Positions 25,562 to 36,704 of a stretch of DNA of 64,000 nt are shown here, one piece after another. The DNA comes from Pseudomonas sp. PSB18 (GTDB lineage: Bacteria > Pseudomonadota > Gammaproteobacteria > Pseudomonadales > Pseudomonadaceae), in contig NZ_NOIN01000002.1 in NCBI RefSeq assembly GCF_014596565.1, positions 682,001 to 746,000 of the forward strand, in the 5' to 3' direction. How positions within the stretch are numbered: the stretch's first letter is position 1; each line of letters opens with the position of its first letter. The notes below the pieces were generated by a model, which had not been told where the DNA came from, made no database searches, and saw nothing but the letters and a program-made list of their open reading frames with translations. Made by a program: the position numbers and the translations under genes.

Positions 25562-26221
25562 ATGAAAAACGCCGAAACCCCGGTGATCAAAGTGGTGCTC
25601 TATGGTGCCATGAGCAGCCTCGGCAGTGCGTTGATGGCTGAAATGCTGCGGCGCCAGCATGAAGTCATTGCCGTTCTCGATGATCTCACGGCCCTGGCGC
25701 CACGTCCGGGCCTGCGGACCAAGACCGGCGATCTTTATGACCCTGAACGGGTCAAGCAAAGCGTGGCCGGCGCCGATGCGGTGATCTGCCTGCTGAACGC
25801 ACCGGGATTACCGATGAACAGCGAGCATGTGGAACGCACGCTGATTCCAGGTCCCGTGGAGCAGGTCCTGGCGGTGGATGCGCTGGTTGCCGGCATGCAG
25901 GCGGTGAACATTCCCCGGTTGTTTCTTGTGGGGGATTTCGCCGTGCTCGACGAAGACGAAGGTGAGGATGACTTGCAGCGTCATGCCGCCGAGGAAATCC
26001 TCGATGCCCTGCGCAACAGCCCATTGCAATGGACCCTCGTCAACTCGCCTTATGCTGTTGCCGGGTTGAGCATCGAGCATTTCACCCAGGTCAGCACCAG
26101 CCTGGAACCGGGCATGGCCGAATCCCTGGAGCGGCTCAACCGGGTGGCCGTCGGCATTGCCGATGAGCTGCGCTTGAATCTGCATGTGGGCCAGCATGTC
26201 AGCTTTGTAGCCGCTACCTGA
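25562..26221 (+). CDS. NAD(P)-binding Rossmann-fold (NmrA/SDR-like) protein
   Basis: 219 residues from ATG 25562 (an open frame upstream lacks a start with RBS; AAGGG lies at 25546-25550). N-terminal VVLYGAMSSLGSALMAEML is a Rossmann nucleotide-binding turn with a variant glycine motif, followed by an acidic Asp at the end of strand 2 (AVLDD). No SDR YxxxK catalytic pair is visible, so it is probably an atypical SDR acting as a NAD(P) sensor or reductase. Function unknown. Confidence 0.75.
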   Translation: MKNAETPVIKVVLYGAMSSLGSALMAEMLRRQHEVIAVLDDLTALAPRPGLRTKTGDLYDPERVKQSVAGADAVICLLNAPGLPMNSEHVERTLIPGPVEQVLAVDALVAGMQAVNIPRLFLVGDFAVLDEDEGEDDLQRHAAEEILDALRNSPLQWTLVNSPYAVAGLSIEHFTQVSTSLEPGMAESLERLNRVAVGIADELRLNLHVGQHVSFVAAT

Positions 26222-26255
26222 CGACCGTGTAAAACCTGTGGTGAGGATTGCTGTT

Positions 26256-26366
26256 TGTGGCGAGGGGATTTATCCCCGCTGGGCTGCGAAGCAGCCCCAA
26301 AAAAAAACAGGGCCGCTTCGCGCCCCAGCGGGGCGGTGCGACGTTTCGCTAAATCCCCTCGCCACA
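26256..26366. repeat. REP pair, family B, with internal expansion
   Basis: Left unit TGTGGCGAGGGGATTTATCC at 26256; the right unit ends at 26366 but is interrupted by about 15 extra bases (GCGGTGCGACGTTTC) between the GCGGGG and AATCCCC parts. A run of nine A lies at 26298-26306. Confidence 0.85.
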
Positions 26367-26408
26367 GTAGTTTTTCTTTGGCTATGGAAGTGCCTTCACC
26401 TGCAAGTC

Positions 26409-27359
26409 TCAAACAGCAATGGATGGCAACGGCAACCCCGTGAGCGACTCGCCGCTGTTGGCCTGTTCTTCCATCAGCCAGTCCACAAACTGTCGGATCA
26501 AGGCTCCACGCCGTTTACGCTGGGGCAGGACCACGTAATACCCCAGGCGCGACAGCACCGTCTCGGCGATGGGGCGACATAGCAGGCCCTGAGCCAACAA
26601 GTTATCCACAAGGTGGCGCCAGCCGATGGCAACACCTTGGCCGCCGATCGCCGCCTGGATCAGCAAGGTGTAATTGTCGAAACGCAGTTGCCCCGGCGCT
26701 GGCGGCGAGGTGATGCCCAGCTCGCGGAACACGCCATTCCAGTCGAACCAGTGACTGCTGTTGCCGCCGCGCAGATGCAGCAGTGGAAACTCCAACAAGG
26801 CCTGGGCGGGCAGGGGCAGGGGACGTTCCTTGAGCAGCAACGGGCTGCACACCGGGAAGACTTCTTCGCTGAACAGCCAGCGACTTTCGCCCTGTTTGAA
26901 GCGACCGTCGCCGAACAGCACGGCAACGTCGATATCGGTGCGCAACATGTTGTGGTTACGCTCGCTGGTCACCAGGCTGACGTCCACCTGCGGGTTGGCA
27001 GCGTGAAAACGATGCAGCCGCGGCATCAGCCAGTAGGCGGCGAAGGCGAAGTCGGTGGCGACCTGCAACACCTCATGCTGATGTTGAGCGGTGATCGCGC
27101 TCAATCCTGCATCGATGTTCTGCAAACCGGCCTGCACCTGTTCGAACAGCGTCGCCCCGGCCTCGGTCAATTCGATGCCACGGTAAATGCGATCGAACAA
27201 CCGCGTGCCGAGTTGTTCCTCCAGGCGTTTGATCTGCTGGCTGATGGCCGGCTGTGTGGTACCCAGCTCAATCGCCGCGGCCGTAAAGCTTCGTTGCCTG
27301 GCCGCTGCTTCAAAGGCCCGAAACAGATCCAGGGACAGGTCACCCAAGGCGTCATACAT
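26409..27359 (-). CDS. LysR-type regulator of choline-sulfate use
   Basis: 316 residues. N-terminal winged helix-turn-helix (SFTAAAIELGTTQPAISQQI, residues about 24-43) and a C-terminal LysR substrate-binding domain. Sequence and context match the choline-sulfate utilisation regulator subfamily: it is divergent from betC with only a 114-base gap. Such regulators usually bind the shared intergenic region and activate the divergent operon with the substrate or product as coinducer. The palindrome at 27400-27415 is a candidate site. Confidence 0.9.
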   Translation of the reverse strand: MYDALGDLSLDLFRAFEAAARQRSFTAAAIELGTTQPAISQQIKRLEEQLGTRLFDRIYRGIELTEAGATLFEQVQAGLQNIDAGLSAITAQHQHEVLQVATDFAFAAYWLMPRLHRFHAANPQVDVSLVTSERNHNMLRTDIDVAVLFGDGRFKQGESRWLFSEEVFPVCSPLLLKERPLPLPAQALLEFPLLHLRGGNSSHWFDWNGVFRELGITSPPAPGQLRFDNYTLLIQAAIGGQGVAIGWRHLVDNLLAQGLLCRPIAETVLSRLGYYVVLPQRKRRGALIRQFVDWLMEEQANSGESLTGLPLPSIAV

Positions 27360-27399
27360 AAGCTGTGCTTATCCTAGTCATTATCCTGCATGGGCTTTA

Positions 27400-27415
27400 C
27401 CCCAATAGCTTGGGG
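27400..27415. promoter_or_regulatory. Candidate operator between lysR and betC
   Basis: CCCCAA-TAGC-TTGGGG is a perfect dyad with a four-base centre, 41 bases from the LysR start and 59 bases from the betC start. It contains no strict T-N11-A, so assignment to the LysR protein is inference. Confidence 0.45.
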
Positions 27416-27473
27416 GGACATGCTCAATCGCAGCAATTTCGCATAACCGCTCACTATGGAATGCCGCGATTAC

Positions 27474-28988
27474 ATGAAGCGCAAGAACATTCTTTTCATC
27501 ATGGCCGATCAGATGGCCGCGCCAATGTTGCCGATCTACGGTCCTTCGCCGATCAAGCTGCCGAATCTGTCGCGCCTGGCCGACCAAGGCGTGGTGTTCG
27601 ACGCCGCGTATTGCAACAGTCCGCTGTGCGCACCGTCGCGCTTTACCCTGGTGAGCGGCCAGTTGCCCAGCAAGATCGGCGCTTATGACAACGCCGCGGA
27701 TTTTCCGGCCGACGTCCCGACGTATGCCCATTACCTGCGGCGCCTCGGCTACCGCACGGCGCTGTCCGGCAAGATGCACTTTTGCGGGCCGGACCAGCTG
27801 CATGGCTACGAAGAACGCCTGACCAGTGACATCTACCCGGCCGACTACGGCTGGGCAGTGAACTGGGATGAGCCGGACGTGCGGCCGAGCTGGTACCACA
27901 ACATGTCTTCGGTGCTGCAGGCCGGGCCGTGCGTGCGTACCAACCAGTTGGATTTCGACGAAGAAGTGGTGTTCAAGGCGCAGCAGTACCTGTTCGACCA
28001 CATCCGGGAGGATGGCGACCAACCGTTCTGCCTGACCGTGTCGATGACTCACCCACACGACCCGTACACGATTCCCAAGGCTTTCTGGGATCTGTATGAC
28101 GACAACGACATTCCGCTGCCGCAAACCCCGGCGCAAACCGAGCTCGACCCCCACTCCCAGCGACTGCTGAAGGTCTATGATCTGTGGGACAAGCCGCTGC
28201 CTGTGGATAAGATTCGCGATGCGCGCCGTGCCTATTTCGGTGCTTGCAGCTACATCGACAGCAATGTGGGCAAGCTGCTGCAAACCCTTGAGGACACCGG
28301 CTTGATCGAGGACACGATCATCGTGTTCTCCGGCGATCATGGCGATATGCTCGGCGAAAAAGGGCTCTGGTACAAAATGCATTGGTTCGAGATGTCCGCG
28401 CGGGTGCCGCTGCTGGTCAGTGCCCCGGGTCAATTCGCCAGTGGCCGGGTCAGCGCGGCGGTGTCCACCGCCGACTTGTTGCCCACTCTGGTGGAACTGG
28501 CCGGCGGTACGCTGGAGCCTGGTTTGCCGTTGGACGGCCGTTCGCTGGTGCCGCACTTGCAAGGGCAGGGCGGGCACGACGAGGTCTTTGGTGAATACAT
28601 GGCCGAGGGCACCATCAGCCCGTTGATGATGATCCGCCGTGGCCAGTGGAAATTCATCTACAGCGAAGATGATCCGTGCCTGTTGTTCGATGTCCGTAAC
28701 GACCCCAAGGAACTGGAAGATCTCAGCCAGTCACCTGAACATCAAGCCCTGTTCGCCGATTTTCTCGCCGAAGCCAGGGCCAAGTGGGACATCCCGACCA
28801 TTCATCGACAGGTGCTCGCCAGCCAGCGGCGCCGTCGTTTCGTCGCCCAGGCGCTGACCCTGGGCAAACTCAAGAGCTGGGATCACCAGCCGCTGGTGGA
28901 TGCCAGTCAGCAATACATGCGCAACCACATCGACCTCGACGATCTGGAGCGCAAGGCCCGTTATCCACAACCCTGCCAAAACCAATAA
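27474..28988 (+). CDS. betC: Choline-sulfatase BetC
   Basis: 504 residues from MKRKNILFIMAD, the usual start; the open frame begins six codons earlier. Sulfatase family: metal ligands in MADQM, the formylglycine precursor motif C-x-P-S-R in NSPLCAPSRFTL (Cys near residue 54), His/Asp in SMTHPHDPYT and the FSGDHGDMLGEKG metal site. A C-terminal extension rich in Arg/Lys after residue 430 fits choline-sulfatases, which form tetramers through it. It releases choline and sulfate from choline-O-sulfate in the cytoplasm, feeding glycine-betaine and sulfur metabolism. choX follows after 19 bases. Confidence 0.95.
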   Translation: MKRKNILFIMADQMAAPMLPIYGPSPIKLPNLSRLADQGVVFDAAYCNSPLCAPSRFTLVSGQLPSKIGAYDNAADFPADVPTYAHYLRRLGYRTALSGKMHFCGPDQLHGYEERLTSDIYPADYGWAVNWDEPDVRPSWYHNMSSVLQAGPCVRTNQLDFDEEVVFKAQQYLFDHIREDGDQPFCLTVSMTHPHDPYTIPKAFWDLYDDNDIPLPQTPAQTELDPHSQRLLKVYDLWDKPLPVDKIRDARRAYFGACSYIDSNVGKLLQTLEDTGLIEDTIIVFSGDHGDMLGEKGLWYKMHWFEMSARVPLLVSAPGQFASGRVSAAVSTADLLPTLVELAGGTLEPGLPLDGRSLVPHLQGQGGHDEVFGEYMAEGTISPLMMIRRGQWKFIYSEDDPCLLFDVRNDPKELEDLSQSPEHQALFADFLAEARAKWDIPTIHRQVLASQRRRRFVAQALTLGKLKSWDHQPLVDASQQYMRNHIDLDDLERKARYPQPCQNQ

Positions 28989-29007
28989 CGAACGTAAGGG
29001 GAAGCAC

Positions 29008-29928
29008 ATGCAAAAGTTATCCACAGTACTGGCCGCTGGGCTGTTGGCGTTGAGCAGTGCTTCGGCGTGGGCCGAGCAGAGCTGCGAGACGGTGAAGATG
29101 GCTGACCCGGGTTGGAGCGATATCGCGGCGACCAATGCCATCACTGGTTTCCTGTTGGAAGGCATGGGCTACAAGCCCAAGGTCGACACCCTCGCGGTGC
29201 CGATCACGTTTGGTGGCCTCAAGGATGGCCAGGTCGATGTGTTCCTGGGCAACTGGATGCCGGCGCAGCAGGGGTTCTATGACAAATTCGTGGCGAACGG
29301 GGATGTCACGCAATTGGCCAAGAACCTGGATGGCACCGAATTCACCCTGGCCGTTCCGGACTACGTCTGGGACGCCGGTGTGCATAACTTTGCCGATCTG
29401 AACAAATTCGCCGACAAGTTCGAGAAGAAAATTTACGGCATCGGTTCCGGCGCCCCGGCGAACCTCTCCCTGAAAGAAATCATCAAGACCAACGATTTCG
29501 GCATGGGCGACTGGAAACTGGTGGAGTCCAGCGAGCAGGCGATGCTGGCGGAAGTGTCCCGGGCCGTGAAGAAACAGAAGTTCGTGACCTTCCTCGGCTG
29601 GACGCCGCACCCGATGAACGTGCAGCTGAAAATGCACTACCTCAAGGGCGGCGAGAAGTACTTCGGCGATACGGGCAGCGTTTATACCCTGACCCGCAAA
29701 GGTTATGCACAGGCCTGCCCGAACGTGGGCAAGCTATTGACCAACCTGAGCTTCACCCAGGAAATGGAAAACAGCATCATGGCCGAGGTGGTGAACAAGA
29801 AGGTCAGCAATGCCGAAGCGGCCAAGGCCTGGATCAAGGCCAACCCGGCGGTGTTGGACAAGTGGCTGGATGGCGTGAAGACGGCGGATGGGCAGGAGGC
29901 GTTGGCGGCGGTGAAGGCCAAGCTGTAA
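29008..29928 (+). CDS. choX: Choline ABC transporter substrate-binding protein ChoX
   Basis: 306 residues, signal peptide 1-22 (ending SAWA). OpuAC/ProX-type binding protein with the aromatic-rich segments typical of the choline-binding family (ADPGWSDIAATN, FLGNWMPAQ, LGWTPHPMN). RBS AAGGGG at 28996-29001. It is in one operon with betC. No permease or ATPase gene for it lies nearby, so it probably delivers ligand to a transporter encoded elsewhere. Whether it prefers choline or choline-O-sulfate cannot be read from sequence. Confidence 0.92.
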   Translation: MQKLSTVLAAGLLALSSASAWAEQSCETVKMADPGWSDIAATNAITGFLLEGMGYKPKVDTLAVPITFGGLKDGQVDVFLGNWMPAQQGFYDKFVANGDVTQLAKNLDGTEFTLAVPDYVWDAGVHNFADLNKFADKFEKKIYGIGSGAPANLSLKEIIKTNDFGMGDWKLVESSEQAMLAEVSRAVKKQKFVTFLGWTPHPMNVQLKMHYLKGGEKYFGDTGSVYTLTRKGYAQACPNVGKLLTNLSFTQEMENSIMAEVVNKKVSNAEAAKAWIKANPAVLDKWLDGVKTADGQEALAAVKAKL

Positions 29929-29954
29929 AGGTTCGGCTCCTGGCGAACGGCTCT

Positions 29955-29984
29955 TGTGGCGAGGGAGCAAGCTCCCTCGCCACA
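29955..29984. repeat. Perfect 30-base palindrome (family B short form)
   Basis: TGTGGCGAGGGAGC-AA-GCTCCCTCGCCACA, 14-base perfect arms. A compact relative of family B; it may act as a hairpin at the end of the choX message. Confidence 0.85.
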
Positions 29985-30029
29985 GGGTCAACCTGATACT
30001 CTTGCGCCACCCCCCATCCTTGAGGCCCC

Positions 30030-31598
30030 ATGGCAATCCCCACTCGCCATTCACTGTTCCCTTTCCTGAGCTGGCTGCCCCGGCAGACCCGGGCCAGTGT
30101 CGGCCGTGACCTGATCGTGGGTTTGAGCGGCGCGATCCTGGCGTTACCGCAGTCCATCGCCTACGCCCTGATTGCCGGGTTACCCCCTGAGTACGGCTTG
30201 TACGCCGCGATCGTGCCGGTGCTGATCGCCTGCCTGTGGGGTTCGTCATGGCATTTGATCTGCGGTCCTACGGCGGCGATCTCTATTGTCCTGTACGCCA
30301 GCGTCAGTCCCCTGGCCGTGCCCGCAAGCCAGGACTACATCACCCTGATCCTGTTGCTGACGGTACTGGCGGGCATCTTCCAATGGTTGTTGGGCCTGTT
30401 ACGTTTCGGCGCCTTGGTGAACTTCGTCTCGCACTCGGTGGTGCTCGGTTTCACCTTGGGCGCGGCGGTGGTGATCGCACTGGGGCAGTTGCCGAACCTG
30501 ATGGGTCTGGATCTGCCGAACGAGGCCACGGCCTTGAAAGGCGTGCTGATGTTGCTCAGTCACCTCGGCGCTGTGGATAAGCCTTCGTTGCTATTAGGCT
30601 TGGGGACGCTGGTCCTGGGTGTGTTCCTCAAGCGGCTGCTGCCGCGCTGGCCGAGCCTGTTGATAACGTTGGTCATCAGTAGCCTGGTGGTCTGGTTGTG
30701 GCCAGCCATGTTCGGGCATGTGGCGCTGGTCAGCGCCTTTGCCGGGCGCCTGCCGCCGTTCACTGCGCTGCCACTGGACCTGGATCTGATACTGCGCCTG
30801 CTCCCCGGTGCCGTCGCGGTGGGCATGCTCGGGCTGGTCACCAGTCTGTCCATTGCCCGTTCGTTATCGGTGCGCTCCGGGCAATTGCTCGACGCCAATC
30901 AGGAAGTCAGGGCGCAGGGGCTTTCCAACATCGTGGGCGGGTTTTTCTCCGGCTCCCTGTCAGCCGGGTCCTTTACCCGTTCCGGCCTCAGTTATGACGC
31001 GGGGGCCTGTTCCCCCCTGGCCGGGGTGTTCTCGGCATTGTGGGTGGCCTTGTTTGCGGTCGCCGGTGCGAAACTGATCTCGCACATTCCGATTCCGGCA
31101 ATGGCCGGCAGTATTCTTTTGATTGCCTGGGGGCTGGTGGATCATCGCGGCATCCGGGCGTTGTACCGGGTGAGCCGGGCCGAATTCGTGGTGATGAGCC
31201 TGACTTGCCTGGCCACGTTGCTGCTGGAGCTGCAGACGGCCATCTACGCCGGTGTGCTGGCGTCGCTGTTTTTCTACCTCAAGCGCACGTCACAGCCGCG
31301 GGTGCAACATTCCCATGAAGGCGAGGCGGATGTGCTGCGGGTGGGCGGTTCGATCTTCTTCGGAGCCAGTCATTATCTGCAGGTGCGCTTGCAACGCTTG
31401 CAGAGGCAACAGGTGGTGATCGATGCCCAGCAGATCAACTTCATCGACTATTCCGGGGTGGAAATGCTGCACCAGGAAGCCCGCCGCCTGGGTGCCCAAG
31501 GGCGCAGCCTGACCTTGCGCAGGGCCAGGCCCCATGTGGTGGAGGAGTTGAAGAAGCTGGAAGGGCCGGAGAAGTGCCCGATTCACTTCGAGGATTGA
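30030..31598 (+). CDS. SulP family anion (sulfate) permease with STAS domain
   Basis: 522 residues. A membrane domain of about eleven or more segments (residues ~20-415) includes the SulP signature [22 protein letters not shown] (split here: [12 protein letters not shown] and [10 protein letters not shown]). The C-terminal STAS domain (about 435-522) contains [18 protein letters not shown]. SulP proteins carry sulfate, bicarbonate or other anions. Placement next to betC and choX, as in P. aeruginosa, suggests handling of sulfate released from choline-O-sulfate or uptake of the ester itself; this is inference. It is 101 bases from choX with a palindrome between, so it may be a separate transcript. 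Confidence 0.9.
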   Translation: MAIPTRHSLFPFLSWLPRQTRASVGRDLIVGLSGAILALPQSIAYALIAGLPPEYGLYAAIVPVLIACLWGSSWHLICGPTAAISIVLYASVSPLAVPASQDYITLILLLTVLAGIFQWLLGLLRFGALVNFVSHSVVLGFTLGAAVVIALGQLPNLMGLDLPNEATALKGVLMLLSHLGAVDKPSLLLGLGTLVLGVFLKRLLPRWPSLLITLVISSLVVWLWPAMFGHVALVSAFAGRLPPFTALPLDLDLILRLLPGAVAVGMLGLVTSLSIARSLSVRSGQLLDANQEVRAQGLSNIVGGFFSGSLSAGSFTRSGLSYDAGACSPLAGVFSALWVALFAVAGAKLISHIPIPAMAGSILLIAWGLVDHRGIRALYRVSRAEFVVMSLTCLATLLLELQTAIYAGVLASLFFYLKRTSQPRVQHSHEGEADVLRVGGSIFFGASHYLQVRLQRLQRQQVVIDAQQINFIDYSGVEMLHQEARRLGAQGRSLTLRRARPHVVEELKKLEGPEKCPIHFED

Positions 31599-31610
31599 TA
31601 CGGTCAGCGC

Positions 31611-31697
31611 TGTGGGAGCAAAGCTTGCTCGCGATGAAAGCGACCCGGTCTGTTGGAAACCGAGGCGCCTGTCTCGCGAGCAAGCTTTGCTCCCACA
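31611..31697. repeat. REP pair, family A
   Basis: TGTGGGAGCAAAGCTTGCTC at 31611 with inverted copy ending at 31697; fills the gap between convergent SulP and aroE genes. Confidence 0.92.
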
Positions 31698-31702
31698 GTG
31701 GT

Positions 31703-32524
31703 TTACAGCGCCAGCTGGCGACGCAACTCGGCCAGCACCGGCGCGGTGTCCGGCCGCACGCCGCGCCACAGGTAGAACGCTTCGCCCGCCTGTTCCGCCA
31801 GCATGCCCAGGCCGTCCATCGCCACCGCGGCGCCCTGTTCGCTGGCCCAGCGGCAGAACGAAGTCGGCTCCTTGCCATACATCATGTCGTAGCAAACGGT
31901 CTTGCCGGGCTCGATCAGGCTGCCTGCAATCGGCGGTACATCCCCTGACAGGCTCGCGGACGTGGCGTTGATGATCAGGTCCACCGGCTCGCGCAGCCAA
32001 TCGAAACCGCTGGCCGAGACCGGGCCCAGGTCGGCGAACAACTCGGCCAGCAACTCGGCTTTTTCCACCGTGCGGTTGGCGATGATCACCGAGGCCGGTG
32101 CCTCCGCCAGCAGCGGTTCCAGGGCGCCGCGCACCGCGCCTCCGGCCCCCAGCACCAGGATGCGTTTGCCTTTGAGGCTGAAGCCGGCATTGACGGTCAG
32201 GTCCCGCACCAGCCCGGCACCGTCGGTGTTGTCACCCAACAGGCGGCCATCGGCCAACTTGCTCAAGGTATTGACCGCCCCGGCCCGCTGCGCCCGTTCG
32301 GTCAGGCTGTCAGCCAGTCGGAAAGCGTCTTCCTTGAACGGCACGGTGACATTCGCCCCACGTCCCTCGCGGAAAAATTCCCGTGCGCAACCGGCAAAAT
32401 CATCCAGAGGGGCCAGCAGGGTGCTGTAGTCCAGTGTTTGCCCGGTCTGTTCGGCAAACAGGCGATGGATCAACGGCGACTTGCTGTGGCCGATGGGGTT
32501 ACCCATTACAACGTAGCGGTCCAT
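31703..32524 (-). CDS. aroE: Shikimate dehydrogenase
   Basis: 273 residues from [17 protein letters not shown]; an ATG two codons upstream (32530) is the alternative, and GAAGG at the hemF stop could serve either. Reduces 3-dehydroshikimate with NADPH in aromatic amino acid synthesis. Visible: [12 protein letters not shown], catalytic Lys in NVTVPFKED, catalytic Asp in [12 protein letters not shown] turn [10 protein letters not shown], and the C-terminal MMYGKEPT. hemF ends 10 bases upstream on the same strand, so the two genes are one operon. Confidence 0.97.
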   Translation of the reverse strand: MDRYVVMGNPIGHSKSPLIHRLFAEQTGQTLDYSTLLAPLDDFAGCAREFFREGRGANVTVPFKEDAFRLADSLTERAQRAGAVNTLSKLADGRLLGDNTDGAGLVRDLTVNAGFSLKGKRILVLGAGGAVRGALEPLLAEAPASVIIANRTVEKAELLAELFADLGPVSASGFDWLREPVDLIINATSASLSGDVPPIAGSLIEPGKTVCYDMMYGKEPTSFCRWASEQGAAVAMDGLGMLAEQAGEAFYLWRGVRPDTAPVLAELRRQLAL

Positions 32525-32534
32525 GGTCATAGAG

Positions 32535-34592
<2,058 letters not shown>

Positions 34593-34645
34593 GCCTGCGC
34601 TAAACCCTGTGGGAGCACAGCATTTACGAGCACCACAATTCAAAT

Positions 34646-34732
34646 GTGGGAGCGAGCCTGCTCGCGATGGCGGTATATCAGACAACACCCGTTCGTCTGA
34701 CCCGACGCTATCGCGAGCAGGCTCGCTCCCAC
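34646..34732. repeat. REP pair, family A, copy 1 of a tandem duplication
   Basis: An 87-base unit with inverted GTGGGAGCGAGCCTGCTCGC arms. It is almost identical over its whole length, spacer included, to the unit at 34780-34866. Confidence 0.93.
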
Positions 34733-34778
34733 CTTTGAACGGTGGTGTGCATAAGTTCTGTGTTCAACACAAAACTCT

Positions 34779-34867
34779 TGTGGGAGCGAGCCTGCTCGCG
34801 ATGGCGGTGTATCAGACAACACTCATTCGTCTGACCCGACGCTATCGCGAGCAGGCTCGCTCCCACA
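34779..34867. repeat. REP pair, family A, copy 2 of a tandem duplication
   Basis: Second copy; the only differences from copy 1 lie in the spacer (GGTATATC versus GGTGTATC, and CACCCGTTC versus CACTCATTC). Confidence 0.93.
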
Positions 34868-34903
34868 TTGGATAGGTATGGAAACCGGAGGTTGCGACCG
34901 GGC

Positions 34904-35461
34904 TCAGTCCGGTCGAACCACTTTTCCGGTGGCCAGGTCGCGAATCACGCTGGGGTTCTTGCGCCCGCCCAGGTTGCCGCCGAGTACCAGGTCGATCTGC
35001 CCGCGGAAGTACTGCTCGACGCGAATCCGCGTGCGCGCTGCCGGGCGGCCTTGGGGGTTGGCCGAGGTGGACACCAGCGGCCCGACCAGCGAGCACAGGT
35101 CCCGCACGGTGGGGTGATCGCTGACCCGCAGCGCCACCGTGTCGTGCACCCCGGTGATCCATTCCGGCAGCAGGTTCTGGTGCGGCACCAGCCAGGTGTT
35201 GGGCCCCGGCCAGGTGCTGGCCATGCGGTCCATCCAGGTGTCGGGGAAGTCTTCAAACAGGAAATCGAACTGATGGATGTTGTCCGCCACCAGGATCAGC
35301 CCCTTGTCGGGCAACCGCGATTTGATCGCCAGCAGGCGCTCCACCGCCTCTTCGTTCCATGGATCGCAACCCAGGCCCCAGACCGCTTCGGTTGGATAGG
35401 CAATCACCGCCCCGGCGCGAATTTCTCGCGCGGCTTGTTGCACACGCCAACTGTTGACCAT
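34904..35461 (-). CDS. tsaC: Threonylcarbamoyl-AMP synthase (YrdC/RimN)
   Basis: 185 residues from [10 protein letters not shown], the family length; seven further upstream codons are open. YciO/YrdC fold with [13 protein letters not shown] and the ATP/threonine-binding SRLPDKGLI (KxR-type motif) and the basic [11 protein letters not shown] segment. Makes threonylcarbamoyl-AMP from threonine, bicarbonate and ATP for t6A37 in ANN-decoding tRNAs. Follows dprA (61-base gap) on the minus strand, as in P. aeruginosa. Confidence 0.95.
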   Translation of the reverse strand: MVNSWRVQQAAREIRAGAVIAYPTEAVWGLGCDPWNEEAVERLLAIKSRLPDKGLILVADNIHQFDFLFEDFPDTWMDRMASTWPGPNTWLVPHQNLLPEWITGVHDTVALRVSDHPTVRDLCSLVGPLVSTSANPQGRPAARTRIRVEQYFRGQIDLVLGGNLGGRKNPSVIRDLATGKVVRPD

Positions 35462-35522
35462 GAAAGATTCTCCGCAACACAAGATAAGGCTGTGCGCAGT
35501 TTACCGATCTTCCCCATAAAAC

Positions 35523-36623
35523 CTAGCGCGTGCGCGCAAACCAGCGGCCATTGTCAGACGTGGCGCGCCCCTCCATTTCCAGTTCGGTCAGCGCCGCCAG
35601 CACTTTGGACAACCCCCAGCCACTGGCCTCGGCCAACGCCTCGCTGGTGAGCGGCGCGGCATGGAGCAGGCGCAACAGCGGATGGGTGACAGGTGCTGGT
35701 TCCAAGGGCAGCGGCAGCCGTTGCCAGCCACGCAAGGCTTCGAGGATGTGCTCCACGGTTTCCACCAGTGCCGCACCGTCGCGGATCAATTGATGACAAC
35801 CCCGGGCACCCGGATGATGGATCGATCCCGGAATGGCGTACACCTCGCGTCCCTGTTCCGCCGCCAGGCGCGCCGTGATCAGCGAACCGCTGGCGACACT
35901 GGCTTCGACCACCAGGACACCGAGGGACAAACCGCTGATGATCCGGTTGCGGCGCGGAAAGTGGCTGGCGTGGGGCGGTGCGTCCAACGGAAACTCCGAG
36001 AGCACCGCGCTGCCTTGGGCAATCATCGCGTCCGCCAAGCGACGATTGCGCTGTGGATAAAAATTTTCCAGGCCGGTACCCAGCACCCCGACGGTTTGCC
36101 CGCCGACATCCAGTGCCGCCTGATGAGCCGCTGTGTCGATGCCCAGGGCCAAGCCGCTGGTGATGACAAAACCGGCGCTGGCCAGGCTGCGGGAAAACGC
36201 TGCGGCCGTGTCCATCCCCGGACGCGAGGCCCGGCGACTGCCCACCATCGCCAGCTGCGGTTTTTCCAGGATGGCGGGGTCGCCAGCGGCGAACAGCAGG
36301 GGTGGCGCATCGCTGATCTGCGCCAGCAGCGCCGGGTAGTCAGGTTGGTCCCACATCAGCAAATGCTGGCCCGAACCCTCCAGCCAGGCCAATGCGTGGG
36401 CGGCGCCGTCGCGCACATCCGGGTTGCGCCGGGCCTCGGCACTCGCCACGGGCAACCCCAGCGCCCGCCATGCGCTGGCCGGCGCACTGAGGGCCTTGGA
36501 GGCCGAGCCGAAGGCTTCCATCAGGGTCATGAAACGTTTGGGCCCCAGCTCCGGCAAGCGGTGCAGGCGCAGGCGGGCCTCCAGTTCCGCGGGGGAAACC
36601 GGAGGGCATTCAGGCAATGTCAT
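35523..36623 (-). CDS. dprA: DNA processing protein DprA
   Basis: 366 residues. Central Rossmann-like DNA-binding domain with the DprA signature: MVGSRRASRPG, SGLALGIDTAAHQAAL, FPRRNRIISGLS and SGSLITARLAAEQGREVYAIPGS (read as SGSLITARLAAEQGR then EVYAIPG). An N-terminal SAM-like region (about 1-75) and a C-terminal winged-helix (about 300-366) complete the normal layout. DprA protects incoming single strands and loads RecA in natural transformation. Its place between tsaC and tsaP is conserved. Confidence 0.96.
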   Translation of the reverse strand: MTLPECPPVSPAELEARLRLHRLPELGPKRFMTLMEAFGSASKALSAPASAWRALGLPVASAEARRNPDVRDGAAHALAWLEGSGQHLLMWDQPDYPALLAQISDAPPLLFAAGDPAILEKPQLAMVGSRRASRPGMDTAAAFSRSLASAGFVITSGLALGIDTAAHQAALDVGGQTVGVLGTGLENFYPQRNRRLADAMIAQGSAVLSEFPLDAPPHASHFPRRNRIISGLSLGVLVVEASVASGSLITARLAAEQGREVYAIPGSIHHPGARGCHQLIRDGAALVETVEHILEALRGWQRLPLPLEPAPVTHPLLRLLHAAPLTSEALAEASGWGLSKVLAALTELEMEGRATSDNGRWFARTR

Positions 36624-36704
36624 GTGATCAATCCTTGATCGTCATAGGCCCCGTTCGAACGGGAACAAGCTGTGGATAACTCTGTTGGTAAGTTGTGAGA
36701 CCCG

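Noticed and set aside
34646..34867. CRISPR-like spaced repeats
   Set aside because: Only two units, each an inverted pair with near-identical spacers; these are REP elements, and no cas genes are near.
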